64,000 bases of DNA from an uncultured Paracoccaceae bacterium (GCA_947489445.1 CANLDN010000007.1:1-64000), one strand, 5' to 3'; shown: positions 1 through 9,479, counted from the first letter of the stretch. Notes: a model not told the origin generated them from the letters alone. Translations and numbers: made by a program.

Positions 1-185
1 AACAGGCCGGACACACGACTGTACTGACGGATGATCGCAACACAAACAACGCTTGCAATGCAGGAGCCATCCACACAGGTCGTTAAGCCGATCTACTACT
101 GCTGCGGCGCAGCGTTCAAATACCGGACAATCGTCAATATCGCAAAAATTTGGTTGGCCGGAAGGCGGGACTGACAAATGTCTGT

Positions 186-917
186 TTAAGTCCCCCGCTG
201 AAACAATGTCCCCACACCCGATAGCGACATCTCCAGGCTTGCAACTTTACCCAGGTGCCATGCAAGAATCTGATTACTCGACAAAACAGGTTTGCTGATC
301 TGCGCCTCGACCCGCTCGATCACATCCAACGTTCGCAAGTTTGTGCAGGACAAAAATACCGCCTCACAATCAGGGTTTTGACCAACGTCAATTGCGGCTT
401 GCCTGATTGCATCAGCCGAAATGCGCACCACTTTTTCTTCAACTGGCTCATCGAAGCTTGTGAACCGGGTGACGGTAATGCCGGCATCAGCCAAAACCAC
501 GCGCAGCCGATCCGAAACGGTTGCGATATAGGGGCTGACCAAGCCGATGCGGGTCACCTTCAACGTCCTGCATGCTGCAATCAGAGCAGACACAGGCTCA
601 GTTACCACTGGGGTGGAGACACCGGCTTGAACAAGCGCTGCGATGCGATCTGCGCCGATCTGAGCTGTGCCAGAGGTGCAGCCATAAGCCACGGCTGCAA
701 GTTTGGCTCCGACCGGAAACAAGCTGGCGGCCTGGGTCAGCGCGGTGTCCATGGATTGCAGGCTATCAGGTGTCACACTCTGCCCGGAAGGGACGCGTGT
801 TACGAGGTATTCGACATCTTGCGGAAGAAGAATGCGCATATCGCGTTCAAGTGTTTCATCCGATTGCAGGACAATCAGGCCAATCTGCGTGGGGCGATGG
901 TCAGCGGACACAGGCAT
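186..917 (-). CDS. EutA-like Asp/Glu racemase-superfamily protein (maleate isomerase type)
   Basis: A 243-residue protein of the Asp/Glu racemase/maleate isomerase fold. It has the two cysteine motifs expected of the superfamily: AYGCTSGT near residue 80 and LSCTNLRT near residue 190, which supply the paired catalytic cysteines. Length and motifs fit maleate cis-trans isomerase, arylmalonate decarboxylase or the ectoine-utilisation protein EutA. It is the last gene of a three-gene operon and its start overlaps the stop of the M24 hydrolase by one base, so translation is probably coupled. The neighbours (an M24 hydrolase and a threonine-dehydratase-like PLP enzyme) match the eutA/eutB/eutD gene mix, so EutA-like is the best context call. 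The substrate is not shown by the sequence. Confidence 0.8.
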   Translation of the reverse strand: MPVSADHRPTQIGLIVLQSDETLERDMRILLPQDVEYLVTRVPSGQSVTPDSLQSMDTALTQAASLFPVGAKLAAVAYGCTSGTAQIGADRIAALVQAGVSTPVVTEPVSALIAACRTLKVTRIGLVSPYIATVSDRLRVVLADAGITVTRFTSFDEPVEEKVVRISADAIRQAAIDVGQNPDCEAVFLSCTNLRTLDVIERVEAQISKPVLSSNQILAWHLGKVASLEMSLSGVGTLFQRGT

Positions 918-2080
918 TACAAAGTCCGGATCTGGCGATCTTGCGGGGCGGACAGATATTCCGCGCCGCCATCGCGGATCACAATATTTTCTTCATGCAC
1001 CATGATCTTGCCACTGGGTAACTTTACCGAAGGTTCCAGCGTCAGAACCATGCCTGGAACCAACGGAGTGTGGTCGACAGCGATAATGGACGGCCATTCC
1101 GTCAGCTGCATGCCCAAACCATGCCCAAGACGCCCGGCATCCATCGGCCGTCCACCCGGGTTGGTGACTGTATTCATGGCGTGGAACAAGTCGGATATCA
1201 CAGCGCCGGGTTTGGCGGCCTCGCGTCCAGCCGCCGCCGCGTCTATCAATTGGCTATGTGCGCTCTGCACGGCGGCGGAAGGAGGACCGACGCTATAGTT
1301 GCGATCAAAGTCGCAAAAGTACCCGTCCCAGACCAGCCCTGTATCCAGCATCAGCACGTCGCCTTTGGCGAGTGCCTTGTCCGTCGCTGGCGAAATCACA
1401 TCGCCGTAGCCATCTTGATCCGCCGCACCGGCAAGGTAGGGCACCCAATCGGCCCCTTCATCCAAACAAAGCACCTGGAAGGATCGAAACACACCCGATA
1501 GCGGCACCCCAATTTGGGCAATCTCAGATATGCGATCAAAAGCCCGACCAGCGATCCGCGCTGCGATCCGTATTTTGTCAATCTCGGCCTCGGACTTTAT
1601 CATGCGCAAGTGTCGCGTGATGCAACGGTCAGACGTAAGCACCCGCGTTTCAAGCCGTCCCTCGAGGGTTTTCAGATCGCTCAGCGGCATACGCACATAG
1701 CTTTCCATCTGATCTGCAATGCCGATCTGACCGCCCACCGGGGTGACTTCGCGCAGCGCCTCAGCAAGCAGCCCGATGCCGTCATCTTCGTAATCAGGCG
1801 CTTGCCAAGTTCGGATGTCCTTGACCCAAGTCTGGTCCATCAAATGCGCGCCGATCGATGGGATGACCGCGATTGGCGCGCGGTCTACGGGTAAGATAAC
1901 AAACCATGGGCGGGTGGGGCTTTCCCAAAAACGGGTTAAAAACCCTGTGTAATATCGCACCTCTGGCTCAGTCGTGAGCAGAAGTGCCGACAACCCGGCT
2001 TCTGCCATAAGGCTTTGTGCGGCCCGCGTGCGCTGCTCAAATTCCGCCTCCGGAAAACCACGCGGCGGGGCGGGCGTCAC
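917..2080 (-). CDS. M24 family (Xaa-Pro aminopeptidase / ectoine hydrolase-like) metallohydrolase
   Basis: A 387-residue two-domain pita-bread-fold enzyme. An N-terminal creatinase-like domain (about residues 15-150, with the EVRYYTGF motif) precedes the catalytic M24 domain. All five metal ligands are visible in order: D in LMLDTG, D in CDFDRN, H in GHGLGM, E in LTLEPS and E in VHEENI. Members cleave X-Pro bonds, creatine or, in the DoeA/EutD branch, the ectoine ring. It overlaps the upstream PLP enzyme by four bases (ATGA) and the downstream EutA-like gene by one. It lacks a signal peptide and is probably cytoplasmic. The operon argues for degradation of an amino-acid derivative rather than peptide trimming; which substrate is unknown. 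Confidence 0.82.
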   Translation of the reverse strand: MTPAPPRGFPEAEFEQRTRAAQSLMAEAGLSALLLTTEPEVRYYTGFLTRFWESPTRPWFVILPVDRAPIAVIPSIGAHLMDQTWVKDIRTWQAPDYEDDGIGLLAEALREVTPVGGQIGIADQMESYVRMPLSDLKTLEGRLETRVLTSDRCITRHLRMIKSEAEIDKIRIAARIAGRAFDRISEIAQIGVPLSGVFRSFQVLCLDEGADWVPYLAGAADQDGYGDVISPATDKALAKGDVLMLDTGLVWDGYFCDFDRNYSVGPPSAAVQSAHSQLIDAAAAGREAAKPGAVISDLFHAMNTVTNPGGRPMDAGRLGHGLGMQLTEWPSIIAVDHTPLVPGMVLTLEPSVKLPSGKIMVHEENIVIRDGGAEYLSAPQDRQIRTL

Positions 2081-3120
2081 GTTGATTCTTCGCTGAGGAC
2101 GACGAGCACACGGGACGCTTCAGACAGGCCCAATGCCGCGCGATCAGCTTGCACAGCCAGCAAGCCTGCGAAACCAGCCGCGCCAGACGATGTTGATGCG
2201 TATCCGGCAGCAGCACAGGCTGCACTTCCTGCGGTCCCTTCGGCCTCTGTAATCAGGACGAAGTCATCAGCGTCATGCGCCAGTCCTTTCAAAGCGATCA
2301 ACGACGGCTCTTTGCAATCCAACCGTCCCATATGTGAGCTTGGTCCTGTCGTGATCTGCGGACTTCCGGCTTTGATTGAAGCAAAGATCGCCGGTGCCGC
2401 GTCAGGCTCAACCACAATGATCCGTGGCGTATTTCCCCATGCTTTGCGGGCATAAGCCGCACTTGCGGCAGCAAGCCCACCAACCCCTGCTTGCAAAAAG
2501 ATATGGCTGGGTGCCTCGGGGATCTGTGCAATAGCTTCATGCATCAAAACCAGATAGCCCTCCATCAGCGTGTGAGGCTTATCGCAATACCCTTCCCAAG
2601 AGCTGTCAGAGAGAAGTATCCATCCTTTTTCTTCAGCTGCAGTTGCGGCACCCGACATGCTTTCTTCATAAATTGCACCATGCCTGCGTACCTCTGCACC
2701 TAATCCGCGCAGCCGATCTGCGAAAACGTCCGGTACTGTATCAGCAAGAAAAATAACCGCCCGCCCGCCAAACGCCTGCGCGCCTGCGGCAACCGACAGG
2801 CCGTGATTGCCGGCACTTGCGGTCACATAGGTTTGGCGCGACACGTCACCATCATGGGCGTCGACCGCAATGACATATGCCGCCCCCAAGGCTTTGAAGC
2901 TGCCCAACCCCATCCGGGCGCGCTCGTCTTTCACATAGACTTGATCCACGCCGGCCAGCTTGGCCAGTGCTGGAACGTCTTCTAACGGGGTTTCGCCAGC
3001 AACAGGACAGCGCGACAAAAGCGACAAAGGACGGTCCACGTCGACACTCGGCCATGGTATATGCGCGAGAGCCTGCATCAATGCAGCGGTTTGAGCGGTG
3101 GGTTCATGCAAGAATTCCAT
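2077..3120 (-). CDS. Diaminopropionate ammonia-lyase-like PLP enzyme (fold type II)
   Basis: A 347-residue tryptophan-synthase-beta-fold PLP enzyme. The cofactor lysine lies in LGSFKALGAA (near residue 75), the substrate or cofactor loop is TASAGNHG (near 101), and the motif SSWEGY (about residue 173) is typical of diaminopropionate ammonia-lyases (DpaL/YgeX). These remove ammonia from 2,3-diaminopropionate or related beta-substituted amino acids. It is the first gene of the minus-strand operon. Threonine dehydratase or EutB-like activity is the main alternative. At 347 residues it is a little shorter than typical DpaL (about 400); the missing part lies at the N-terminus. Confidence 0.78.
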   Translation of the reverse strand: MEFLHEPTAQTAALMQALAHIPWPSVDVDRPLSLLSRCPVAGETPLEDVPALAKLAGVDQVYVKDERARMGLGSFKALGAAYVIAVDAHDGDVSRQTYVTASAGNHGLSVAAGAQAFGGRAVIFLADTVPDVFADRLRGLGAEVRRHGAIYEESMSGAATAAEEKGWILLSDSSWEGYCDKPHTLMEGYLVLMHEAIAQIPEAPSHIFLQAGVGGLAAASAAYARKAWGNTPRIIVVEPDAAPAIFASIKAGSPQITTGPSSHMGRLDCKEPSLIALKGLAHDADDFVLITEAEGTAGSAACAAAGYASTSSGAAGFAGLLAVQADRAALGLSEASRVLVVLSEEST

Positions 3121-3129
3121 TTCATAAAA

Positions 3130-3140
3130 CTAACAGTTAG
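3130..3140. promoter_or_regulatory. Small inverted repeat upstream of the PLP-enzyme operon
   Basis: CTAACAGTTAG is a perfect 5-bp-arm inverted repeat ten bases upstream of the first codon of the minus-strand operon. It could be part of an operator or a 5' leader hairpin. No regulator gene is adjacent, so the role is a guess. Confidence 0.2.
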
Positions 3141-3316
3141 CTACTGATAGCCAAGCCACTAATGTGGCGCTTGAGATAGTAGTCGCCATAGAACCAAGTT
3201 AGGTGCCCCAGGCTTCAGCGCAATCATGTACATATCGGCATATTTCGTTAGAAAAACTCTGGCTTGATCGAGACCTAAGTAGCTCATTCAATTCGCGCTG
3301 CAGGGAGGGATTGGCG

Positions 3317-4630
3317 ATGTTGGGACCAAGGCAGGAAGCACAGGCGGCATTGTTCTACGAGTTCTCGCCGGAAGATCATGTCCCTCAAGATCACCTGCTG
3401 CGATCGATTGATCGGTTCGTCGATCTGAGCAGCATCCGCGCACATTTGGCAGATTTCTACAGCCACACTGGCCGCCCTTCTGTCGATCCCGAACTGCTGA
3501 TCCGCATGCTGCTGGTAGGGTATTGCTTCGGCATCCGGTCGGAACGGCGGCTCTGTGAAGAGGTGCACCTGAACCTCGCTTACCGCTGGTTCTGCCGTCT
3601 CGATCTGAATGACCGGGGGCCGGACCATTCCACCTTTTCCAAGAACCTACATGGGCGTTTCCGCGAGAGCGAGCTGTTGCGGCATCTATTAGAGACAACG
3701 GTGGCACGGTGCATCGAGGAAGGTCTGGTGGGCGGCCACCGTATGCCAGCCTGATTGAAGCAGACGCCAACAAACAGAACTCAACACCAAAGGATAATTG
3801 GGACACCGCAAGCATCGATCCTGCAGATGCGCCCCGCGCGGTCCGCGATTATCTCGACACGCTGGATGAGGCGGCTTTCGGGGCCGCAAGCGAGGTGCAT
3901 CCCAAGTTCACCTCTCATTCTGACCCGGCCAGCCAATGGACAGCTGCCCGCAAAGGTCCTGCTTTCTTTAACTATTCTAACAATTACCTGATCGACACCG
4001 ATCACAGTGCCATCGTTGACGTGGAGGCCACTCGATCCATCCGGCAGGCCGAAGTTGGATCAACCAAAACCATGCTGAAGCGCGTGAAGGAACGGTTCGA
4101 TCTGCATCCCGAACGCCTGCTCGCGGACACCGCCTATGGCACTGGGCCGCTACTGGGCTGGCTGGTCGACCGCAAAATCGTACCTCACACCCCAGTCTTC
4201 GATAAATCTGGTCGCAACGATGGCACCTGGACCCGAGCCGACTTTGAATGGGATGCTAAGAACGACCAGTACATCTGTGCCGACGGTTCCTCGCCCTCAA
4301 GCAGTTCCGCCGCAACTATTCTGACCCCAACCGCGGACCGACCGGCAAGGGTACCGCGCGCTACCGCGCTTTGAAGGAGGTCTGCCAGGCGTGCCCGTCC
4401 AAAGCCAGGTGCTGCCCCAACGCCGACGCGCGCAAGATCAGCCGGGAAGAACATGAAGACGCTCGCCAAGTTGCCCGCGACATCGCCAAGACCCGCCAGT
4501 ACGACATTTCGATGAAGCTCCGGAAGAAGGTCGAGATGCTCTTCGCCCATCTCAAACGCATCCTAGGCCTGGGACGCCTCTGATTACGGGGCCCATGCGG
4601 CGCAAACGATGAATTCCTCCTCGCCGCCAC
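3317..4630 (+). pseudogene. Decayed IS1182-like transposase
   Basis: The remains of a DDE transposase of the IS1182-like group. The N-terminal part (ATG at 3317) has the family's opening pattern, a helix-turn-helix-like domain and the PDHSTFSKN motif. It stops at 3754, where a small deletion shifts the frame; the next part continues in another frame from LIEADANKQ (about 3746) through the LADTAYGTG motif. A second frameshift lies near 4285. The C-terminal part (VEMLFAHLKRILGLGRL) then meets an in-frame TGA at 4581-4583, after which LRGPCGANDEF can still be read to a stop at 4630. So there are two frameshifts, one nonsense codon and probably a clipped end. Terminal inverted repeats were not identified. 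Confidence 0.85.
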
Positions 4631-4883
4631 CTAAGCTCCACTTTCTGCGCATGCAACACCTTGTTTTTCCACAGAATGAGCGGAGAGCGGCCGTTCGTTG
4701 CGGGTGCGAGCCAACCACGCCGGAACGTTGGGAGCAGACATTAAAGAATCTAACAACAAGTTTGTTTCTCCAACGCCGTAAATCAGGTCTGAACCACGTA
4801 TCCGGTATACTGCGAGGTGTATGATTGACAGCATAGTGCCTCGCCAAGCCGACTTTGCGCCAACTGAAGTCAGTCAATCAGGC

Positions 4884-4900
4884 TTGTTGTTCAACAACAA
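4884..4900. promoter_or_regulatory. Inverted repeat upstream of the enolase-superfamily gene
   Basis: TTGTTGT-TCA-ACAACAA, perfect 7-bp arms around a 3-nt centre, ending about 50 bases before the start codon at 4952. The position suits an operator or activator site. It differs from the palindrome next to gntK, so it is probably read by another regulator, or the LacI protein is not its ligand. Confidence 0.35.
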
Positions 4901-4951
4901 TTGATACCAAATGTTAATCGTTTCCGTCGCTGTTCCTAGGAGTACAATCAC

Positions 4952-6148
4952 ATGAAAATCACCTCCATCGAAACTGTGCGCATCGCAGAGAGGCCAAATC
5001 TGATCTGGGTTCTCGTCCATACAGACGCGGGCATCACCGGGCTGGGCGAGACCTTCTTCGGAGCAGGCGCTGTAGAGGCTCATGTCCACGATTGGATTGC
5101 GCCAAAGGTCATCGGGCACGACCCGTTGCAGATTGACAGGTTGGCTGCTGATCTTGTGACCTATGTCGGATTTCGCTCTTCCGGGGCAGAGATGCGCGGG
5201 AACTCTGCTTTTGATATCGCCCTTTGGGATATTTTTGGCAAAGCCACGGGTCAGCCAATTGCACAGCTGTTGGGCGGCTTCACGCGATCATCCATACGCA
5301 CCTATAACACCTGTGCCGGCACGAATTACATCAAGAAGACCTCGGGCCAGAATACCGCGAACTATGCTCTTGGGCAGGATAACGGCAGCTGGGATGACCT
5401 GAACGGTTTCCTGCACAGGGCAGATGAATTGGCGCTGTCTTTGTTGGACGAGGGCATCACGGCCATGAAAATCTGGCCCTTTGATCAAGCGGCTGAAAAG
5501 AGCCGAGGGCTGTATATCTCAAGCGAAGATATGAAAGCCGCGATTGCACCTGTCGAAAATATCCGCAAGGCCGTCGGCGATAAGATGGATATCATGATGG
5601 AATTTCATGGAATGTGGCAGCTCTTGCCGGCGATACAGATCGCGCGGGCGCTGGAGCCATACGACACGTTTTGGCACGAAGACCCTATCCGTATGGATAG
5701 TCTATCAAGCCTGAAACGCTATGCAGAAGCATCCAGGGCACCGATCTCCGCCTCAGAAACACTGGCGAACCGCTGGGGTTTCCGTGACCTGTTGGAAACC
5801 GGAGCGGGCGGCATCGTGATGCTGGATATCAGTTGGTGTGGCGGTCTGTCAGAGGCCCGCAAAATCGCATCGATGGCCGAGGCATGGCATCTGCCTGTTG
5901 CCCCTCACGACTGCACAGGGCCGGTGGTTCTTGCGGCGTCAACCCATCTGTCGCTGAATGCAACCAACGCGCTGGTTCAGGAAAGCGTGCGGGCGTTCTA
6001 CAAGACATGGTACCGCGATATCGTAACCGCTTTGCCAGAAATCAAGGACGGGATGATTACAGTCCCTCCCGGTTCTGGTTTGGGGCTGGAATTGAACCCT
6101 GATTTGGACCGCGCCTTTGAGACCACACGTAAAGTAACAAAAAGCTAG
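4952..6148 (+). CDS. Mandelate racemase/muconate lactonizing enzyme family protein (probable sugar-acid dehydratase)
   Basis: A 398-residue enolase-superfamily enzyme with an N-terminal capping domain (about 1-120) and a C-terminal barrel. Candidate Mg ligands are the Glu residues in MMEFHG, WHEDP and SASETL at the ends of successive barrel strands. A barrel Lys lies in TAMKIW and the general-base His in PVAPHDCTG. This arrangement suits dehydratases of acid sugars such as gluconate-, galactonate- or galactarate-type substrates. The start has a good Shine-Dalgarno (CTAGGAG) and the spacing is normal. It converges with the LacI gene (4-bp overlap at the 3' ends). The neighbouring gluconokinase and TRAP transporter support a sugar-acid substrate; the exact one cannot be read. 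Confidence 0.82.
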   Translation: MKITSIETVRIAERPNLIWVLVHTDAGITGLGETFFGAGAVEAHVHDWIAPKVIGHDPLQIDRLAADLVTYVGFRSSGAEMRGNSAFDIALWDIFGKATGQPIAQLLGGFTRSSIRTYNTCAGTNYIKKTSGQNTANYALGQDNGSWDDLNGFLHRADELALSLLDEGITAMKIWPFDQAAEKSRGLYISSEDMKAAIAPVENIRKAVGDKMDIMMEFHGMWQLLPAIQIARALEPYDTFWHEDPIRMDSLSSLKRYAEASRAPISASETLANRWGFRDLLETGAGGIVMLDISWCGGLSEARKIASMAEAWHLPVAPHDCTGPVVLAASTHLSLNATNALVQESVRAFYKTWYRDIVTALPEIKDGMITVPPGSGLGLELNPDLDRAFETTRKVTKS

Positions 6149-7155
6149 GTTTTTCTTTGGGTGGAGGCTCTGACCTTTAACGCAAAACCAAGATTTATGT
6201 TGCGGTTTTCTGGCTGAGGCAGACCGGTGTTTCGGTCCAATATGTACTGCGCCGCCCGCGCGCCAATCTCGGCCCGTGGTGTGTTGACGGATGTGATGGC
6301 GGGCTGCATTTGCGAGGTCGTGCCCAAATCGTTGAAGCCGCAAATACCCATGTCTTGTGGAATACGGATGTTACGACGCTGACATTCCAGCGCAACGCCG
6401 ACGGCAACATCGTCATTGTTGCAGAAGACACCATCGCAGTCAGGAACCTTTTCAAGCAGTGACCCCAACAGATGGCGGCCGATTTCAACACTGGATTTCT
6501 GCGGCGTTGTGACCAAAAGCGCTTCATCAAACAGCCCATGTGCTTCCATTATGCTGCGATACCCCGCCAAACGTTGCTGAGTTCGAGGGTCCATTCGCGT
6601 ACCGACGAATGCAATCCGCCGAAACCCCTGTTCAATCATATGTGCGACAGCCTCTGCCGAGGCCAGGAAGTTTGAAAACCCGACAATCACGTCAATCGGA
6701 TCGTCGGAGGTATCCATAATCTGCACAACCGGACAATCAGCACCTGCCAGCATCTTGCGAGATTTCTCTGTTTGGTCGACACCCGCAATAATGATTCCAG
6801 CAGGCTTTAGCGTCAGAAATTTCGGGATCATCGCCTCTTCGGTCAGCGCGCTATAGCCGGTGTTACCAATCTGGACAGAATACTTGGTTCCCTCAATGAC
6901 GTTGCTTGCGCCTGCAAGGACGTCAGAAAAAACATAGTTTGAAAATGAGGGCACCAACACGGCAATGACCGATGACCGGTTTGATGCAAGTGTGGCTGCC
7001 GCTGCATCGGGGACATAACCAAGTTTTTCGATGGCGGCGAAAACACGTTCACGCAGGGCGATGGATACACGATCTGGGTCACGCAATGCGCGTGATACCG
7101 TGATTGCGCTAACTCCTGACTCTTTTCCAACATCAACGAGCGTTGGTTTCTTCAT
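6145..7155 (-). CDS. LacI family transcriptional repressor (GntR-like)
   Basis: A 336-residue LacI/GalR protein. The N-terminal helix-turn-helix PTLVDVGKESGVSAITVSRAL is followed by the hinge and a periplasmic-binding-protein-like ligand domain (about 60-330). The start at 7155 is chosen because the HTH must lie at the N-terminus; an upstream in-frame extension to 7374 would run across the operator and the divergent gntK start. Next to gluconokinase, the closest functional model is the gluconate repressor GntR. The divergent promoter between this gene and gntK holds a perfect 16-bp palindrome with a central CpG, the usual LacI-family operator form, so it probably represses gntK-TRAP and itself. 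Confidence 0.88.
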   Translation of the reverse strand: MKKPTLVDVGKESGVSAITVSRALRDPDRVSIALRERVFAAIEKLGYVPDAAAATLASNRSSVIAVLVPSFSNYVFSDVLAGASNVIEGTKYSVQIGNTGYSALTEEAMIPKFLTLKPAGIIIAGVDQTEKSRKMLAGADCPVVQIMDTSDDPIDVIVGFSNFLASAEAVAHMIEQGFRRIAFVGTRMDPRTQQRLAGYRSIMEAHGLFDEALLVTTPQKSSVEIGRHLLGSLLEKVPDCDGVFCNNDDVAVGVALECQRRNIRIPQDMGICGFNDLGTTSQMQPAITSVNTPRAEIGARAAQYILDRNTGLPQPENRNINLGFALKVRASTQRKT

Positions 7156-7215
7156 GACGCTATGCCTTTCTTTTAAAGGATTATATATGGATATACCTCT
7201 CAAAGAAAAGAGAAT

Positions 7216-7244
7216 TTGACAGATGATTGCGCAATCATTTAGGT
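7216..7244 (+). promoter_or_regulatory. gntK-TRAP promoter with embedded LacI-type operator
   Basis: A -35 match TTGACA at 7216-7221 and a weak -10 (TTAGGT, 7239-7244) are separated by 17 bases. Inside the spacer lies the perfect palindrome ATGATTGCGCAATCAT (7223-7238). A repressor bound there would block polymerase directly. The assignment to the adjacent LacI protein is inference. Confidence 0.6.
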
Positions 7245-7267
7245 GTTGATCAACGGGGGGATTCGAT

Positions 7268-7804
7268 ATGGCCACAGAAAGCCAACATTGCGCAATCATA
7301 ATCATGGGCGTTTGCGGCGTTGGAAAAACTTCTGTTGGGCGCACGCTTGCCGCGCGCTTGGGAGCGCGTTTCATCGAGGCTGATGACTACCATTCTGCAG
7401 AAAACAAAAACGCGATGGCGCGAGGTATCCCCCTTTCAGACGAAATGCGGCTTCCGTGGCTCAAACGGTTGGCGTCCGCTGCCGAAGATGCGCGCCAAAA
7501 TGAAACAGTCGTTATAGCATGCTCTGCGCTCAAACGAAGCTATCGTGACCTGCTGCGCGACAGCATCAACAACATCCAGTTTGTTTTCCTGAACGGCGAC
7601 CGCGATATCATCGCGAACCGGATCACAAAGCGGGAAGACCACTTCATGCCCCTGTCTCTTCTGGACAGTCAGATAGCGATTTTGGACCCGCCAACGCCTG
7701 ATGAAGATGTGCTGGCGGTTGATATTGCACCCTCGAAGTCAGTTGTGGACGATGTCGTTGAGAGCGCGGTTCGTTCCAAGTCTTTCCACCACAACGCTAC
7801 GTGA
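7268..7804 (+). CDS. gntK: Gluconokinase
   Basis: A 178-residue P-loop kinase of the GntK/IdnK type, which converts D-gluconate plus ATP to 6-phosphogluconate. The Walker A motif GVCGVGKT is at residues 14-21; EADDYHSAENKNAM (about 38-51) is the substrate-binding signature of gluconokinases, followed by ACSALKRSYRD (about 84-94). Length matches the family. The start at 7268 follows a run of G residues that serves as ribosome binding site. It is the first gene of a plus-strand operon with the TRAP transporter, 30 bp upstream of dctP, and is divergent from the LacI repressor, which fits substrate-induced control. Confidence 0.9.
   Translation: MATESQHCAIIIMGVCGVGKTSVGRTLAARLGARFIEADDYHSAENKNAMARGIPLSDEMRLPWLKRLASAAEDARQNETVVIACSALKRSYRDLLRDSINNIQFVFLNGDRDIIANRITKREDHFMPLSLLDSQIAILDPPTPDEDVLAVDIAPSKSVVDDVVESAVRSKSFHHNAT
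7287..7299. promoter_or_regulatory. Second copy of the operator core inside gntK
   Basis: ATTGCGCAATCAT repeats 13 of the 16 operator bases within codons 7-11 of gntK. Its centre is 61 bp from the first operator, about six helical turns, so both sites face the same side of the DNA, a spacing that would permit looping by a tetrameric LacI-type protein. Confidence 0.45.
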
Positions 7805-7834
7805 AACCGAACATTGAAAAAGAGGAGTAACTCA

Positions 7835-8860
7835 ATGTCGCTAAACTTCAGAACACTCACGGCCGCTGCCGCCATGACAATCGGCCTTGCGACCGCGGCA
7901 ACAGCGCAGGATTTTGCGCTACGTTTCCAATCATCGGATCCTGCGGGCAACCCAAACTACGAACTCAAAGTTGAGTGGGCCGAAAGTGTCAAAGCGCTCA
8001 CCAACGGTCGGGTTGAGGTCGAAATGCTGCCAGTCAACTCCATCGTGCAACACACCGAGACACAGGACGCGGTGGCCGCAGGTATCATCGACGGTCACAT
8101 TACCGATACGTCATACTTCACAGGCAAAGACGCGGCATTTGGCCTGATCGCCAACCCAGTTGGTGCATGGTCATCGCCCTATGAGATGTTTGCGTTCTTG
8201 GAATATGGTGGCGGCAACGAGCTGATGCGCGAAATCCTAGAGCCCTACGGTCTACACTTTATTGGCGCCACAACACCTGGTCTCGAGGCGTTTATTTCAA
8301 AGGTCCCTCTCGATGGCGTCGATGATTTGGCGGGTCTGAAAATGCGCGCGCCCGAAGGCCTTGTGCAGCAGGTCTTTGCAGCAGCGGGTGCCGCACCTGT
8401 CAACCTGCCCGGCTCCGAGGTATTCACGTCGCTCGATAAGGGCGTCATTGATGCTGCAGATTACACGGTGTTCTCAACCAACCATGACCAAGGCATGCAC
8501 GATGTCGCAATGCACCCGGTCTATCCCGGTTTCCACTCTATGCCGCTGGTCGAAGTGTCCATCAACAAGGCCACATGGGACAGCATGCCAGCTGACATTC
8601 AGGCCATTCTTGAGATGTCAGTCCGCGATTTCGCGCACAATATGGTTGGCAGACTTGCAGCGAATGACACGCTGGCTGTGGCTGAAGCAAACGCAGACCC
8701 CGACATTACCGTGCATAACTGGTCAGCAGCAGAGCGTGCAAAGTTCCGCGCAATCGCTCAGGGCGAGTGGAGCAAGGTCGCAAGCCAATCTGCAAATGCA
8801 CAGCGCGTCTATGATGTCTTGACTGGTTATCTCGTCGCACAAGGCATGATCTCTGAGTAG
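7835..8860 (+). CDS. dctP: TRAP transporter substrate-binding protein (DctP)
   Basis: A 341-residue periplasmic binding protein with an N-terminal Sec signal peptide (hydrophobic stretch with cleavage after ATAQ). The DctP signature is seen in LAGLKMRAPEG and the later GVIDAADYTVFSTNHDQGMH region. The start at 7835 is preferred over an in-frame TTG at 7814 because GAGGAG sits eight bases upstream. Family proteins bind organic or sugar acids for the DctQM permease. It is encoded between gntK and dctQ in one operon, so gluconate or a related sugar acid is the likely ligand. Confidence 0.88.
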   Translation: MSLNFRTLTAAAAMTIGLATAATAQDFALRFQSSDPAGNPNYELKVEWAESVKALTNGRVEVEMLPVNSIVQHTETQDAVAAGIIDGHITDTSYFTGKDAAFGLIANPVGAWSSPYEMFAFLEYGGGNELMREILEPYGLHFIGATTPGLEAFISKVPLDGVDDLAGLKMRAPEGLVQQVFAAAGAAPVNLPGSEVFTSLDKGVIDAADYTVFSTNHDQGMHDVAMHPVYPGFHSMPLVEVSINKATWDSMPADIQAILEMSVRDFAHNMVGRLAANDTLAVAEANADPDITVHNWSAAERAKFRAIAQGEWSKVASQSANAQRVYDVLTGYLVAQGMISE

Positions 8861-8875
8861 ATCGAACATGCAAAG

Positions 8876-8905
8876 ACCGCGTCCGCGCATATGTGCGGGC
8901 GGGGT
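8876..8905 (+). promoter_or_regulatory. Strong hairpin between dctP and dctQ
   Basis: A 30-nt imperfect inverted repeat (arms ACCGCGTCCGCGCAT and ATGTGCGGGCGGGGT, 15 positions with one mismatch and two G-U pairs) and no U-tract. Such intercistronic stem-loops commonly protect the upstream message 3' end, giving more binding protein than permease. Confidence 0.5.
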
Positions 8906-8926
8906 CGATAATAATGGGGTATAGCC

Positions 8927-9478
8927 ATGACCGAACAGATCGCTGAACGCTTGCACGAAGACCCGGGCGCTGATCCACACTCTGGCGCCTTGGGCCGTAT
9001 CATCAATGCGATCGGGATTATTTTCGCGATTGGCATCCTGATCTCGGCAGGCATTCTCGTGATCGAGATTTTTCTGCGTTATGCGCTAAACGCTCCTACG
9101 ATCTGGGCGCATGAAACAGTGATATTTCTAACCGCCAGCGCTTTTGTCTACGGTGGTCTTTATGTCGTCGCACGCAACGCGCATATCCGCGTCGTCCTGA
9201 TCTACGACTACCTTCCAAAATCCATACGCCGCTATTTCGATATTGCTATTTCGATGATCTGTTTTCTAGCCTCTGGCATGTTCGCATGGGCGGCTTGGAA
9301 AGGGGTGGAACGCGCGATCTGGACACCCGCCGGTGATTTTCGGCTTGAGACATCTGGTTCAGCGTGGAACCCGCCAACGCCTGGTCTGTTGAAAGTCTTT
9401 TTGCTGTTCATTCTGATCATTATGACAATGCAGTTCCTTATTTTGACGATCGCCTATTTCAAGAAGAAGGACCACTGA
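8927..9478 (+). CDS. dctQ: TRAP transporter small permease (DctQ)
   Basis: A 183-residue membrane protein with about four transmembrane helices and the DctQ-family pattern in IFLRYALNAPTIWAHE (about 48-63), which carries the conserved tryptophan after the first helix pair. Slightly longer than average for DctQ because of a charged N-terminal tail. It lies between dctP and dctM, one base from dctM, and forms the transport complex with DctM in the inner membrane. Confidence 0.87.
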   Translation: MTEQIAERLHEDPGADPHSGALGRIINAIGIIFAIGILISAGILVIEIFLRYALNAPTIWAHETVIFLTASAFVYGGLYVVARNAHIRVVLIYDYLPKSIRRYFDIAISMICFLASGMFAWAAWKGVERAIWTPAGDFRLETSGSAWNPPTPGLLKVFLLFILIIMTMQFLILTIAYFKKKDH

Positions 9479-9479
9479 G

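Noticed and set aside
255..1298. Long plus-strand open frame (347 codons) opposite the EutA/M24 genes
   Set aside because: Antisense shadow of two well-supported minus-strand enzymes; no motif or ribosome site.
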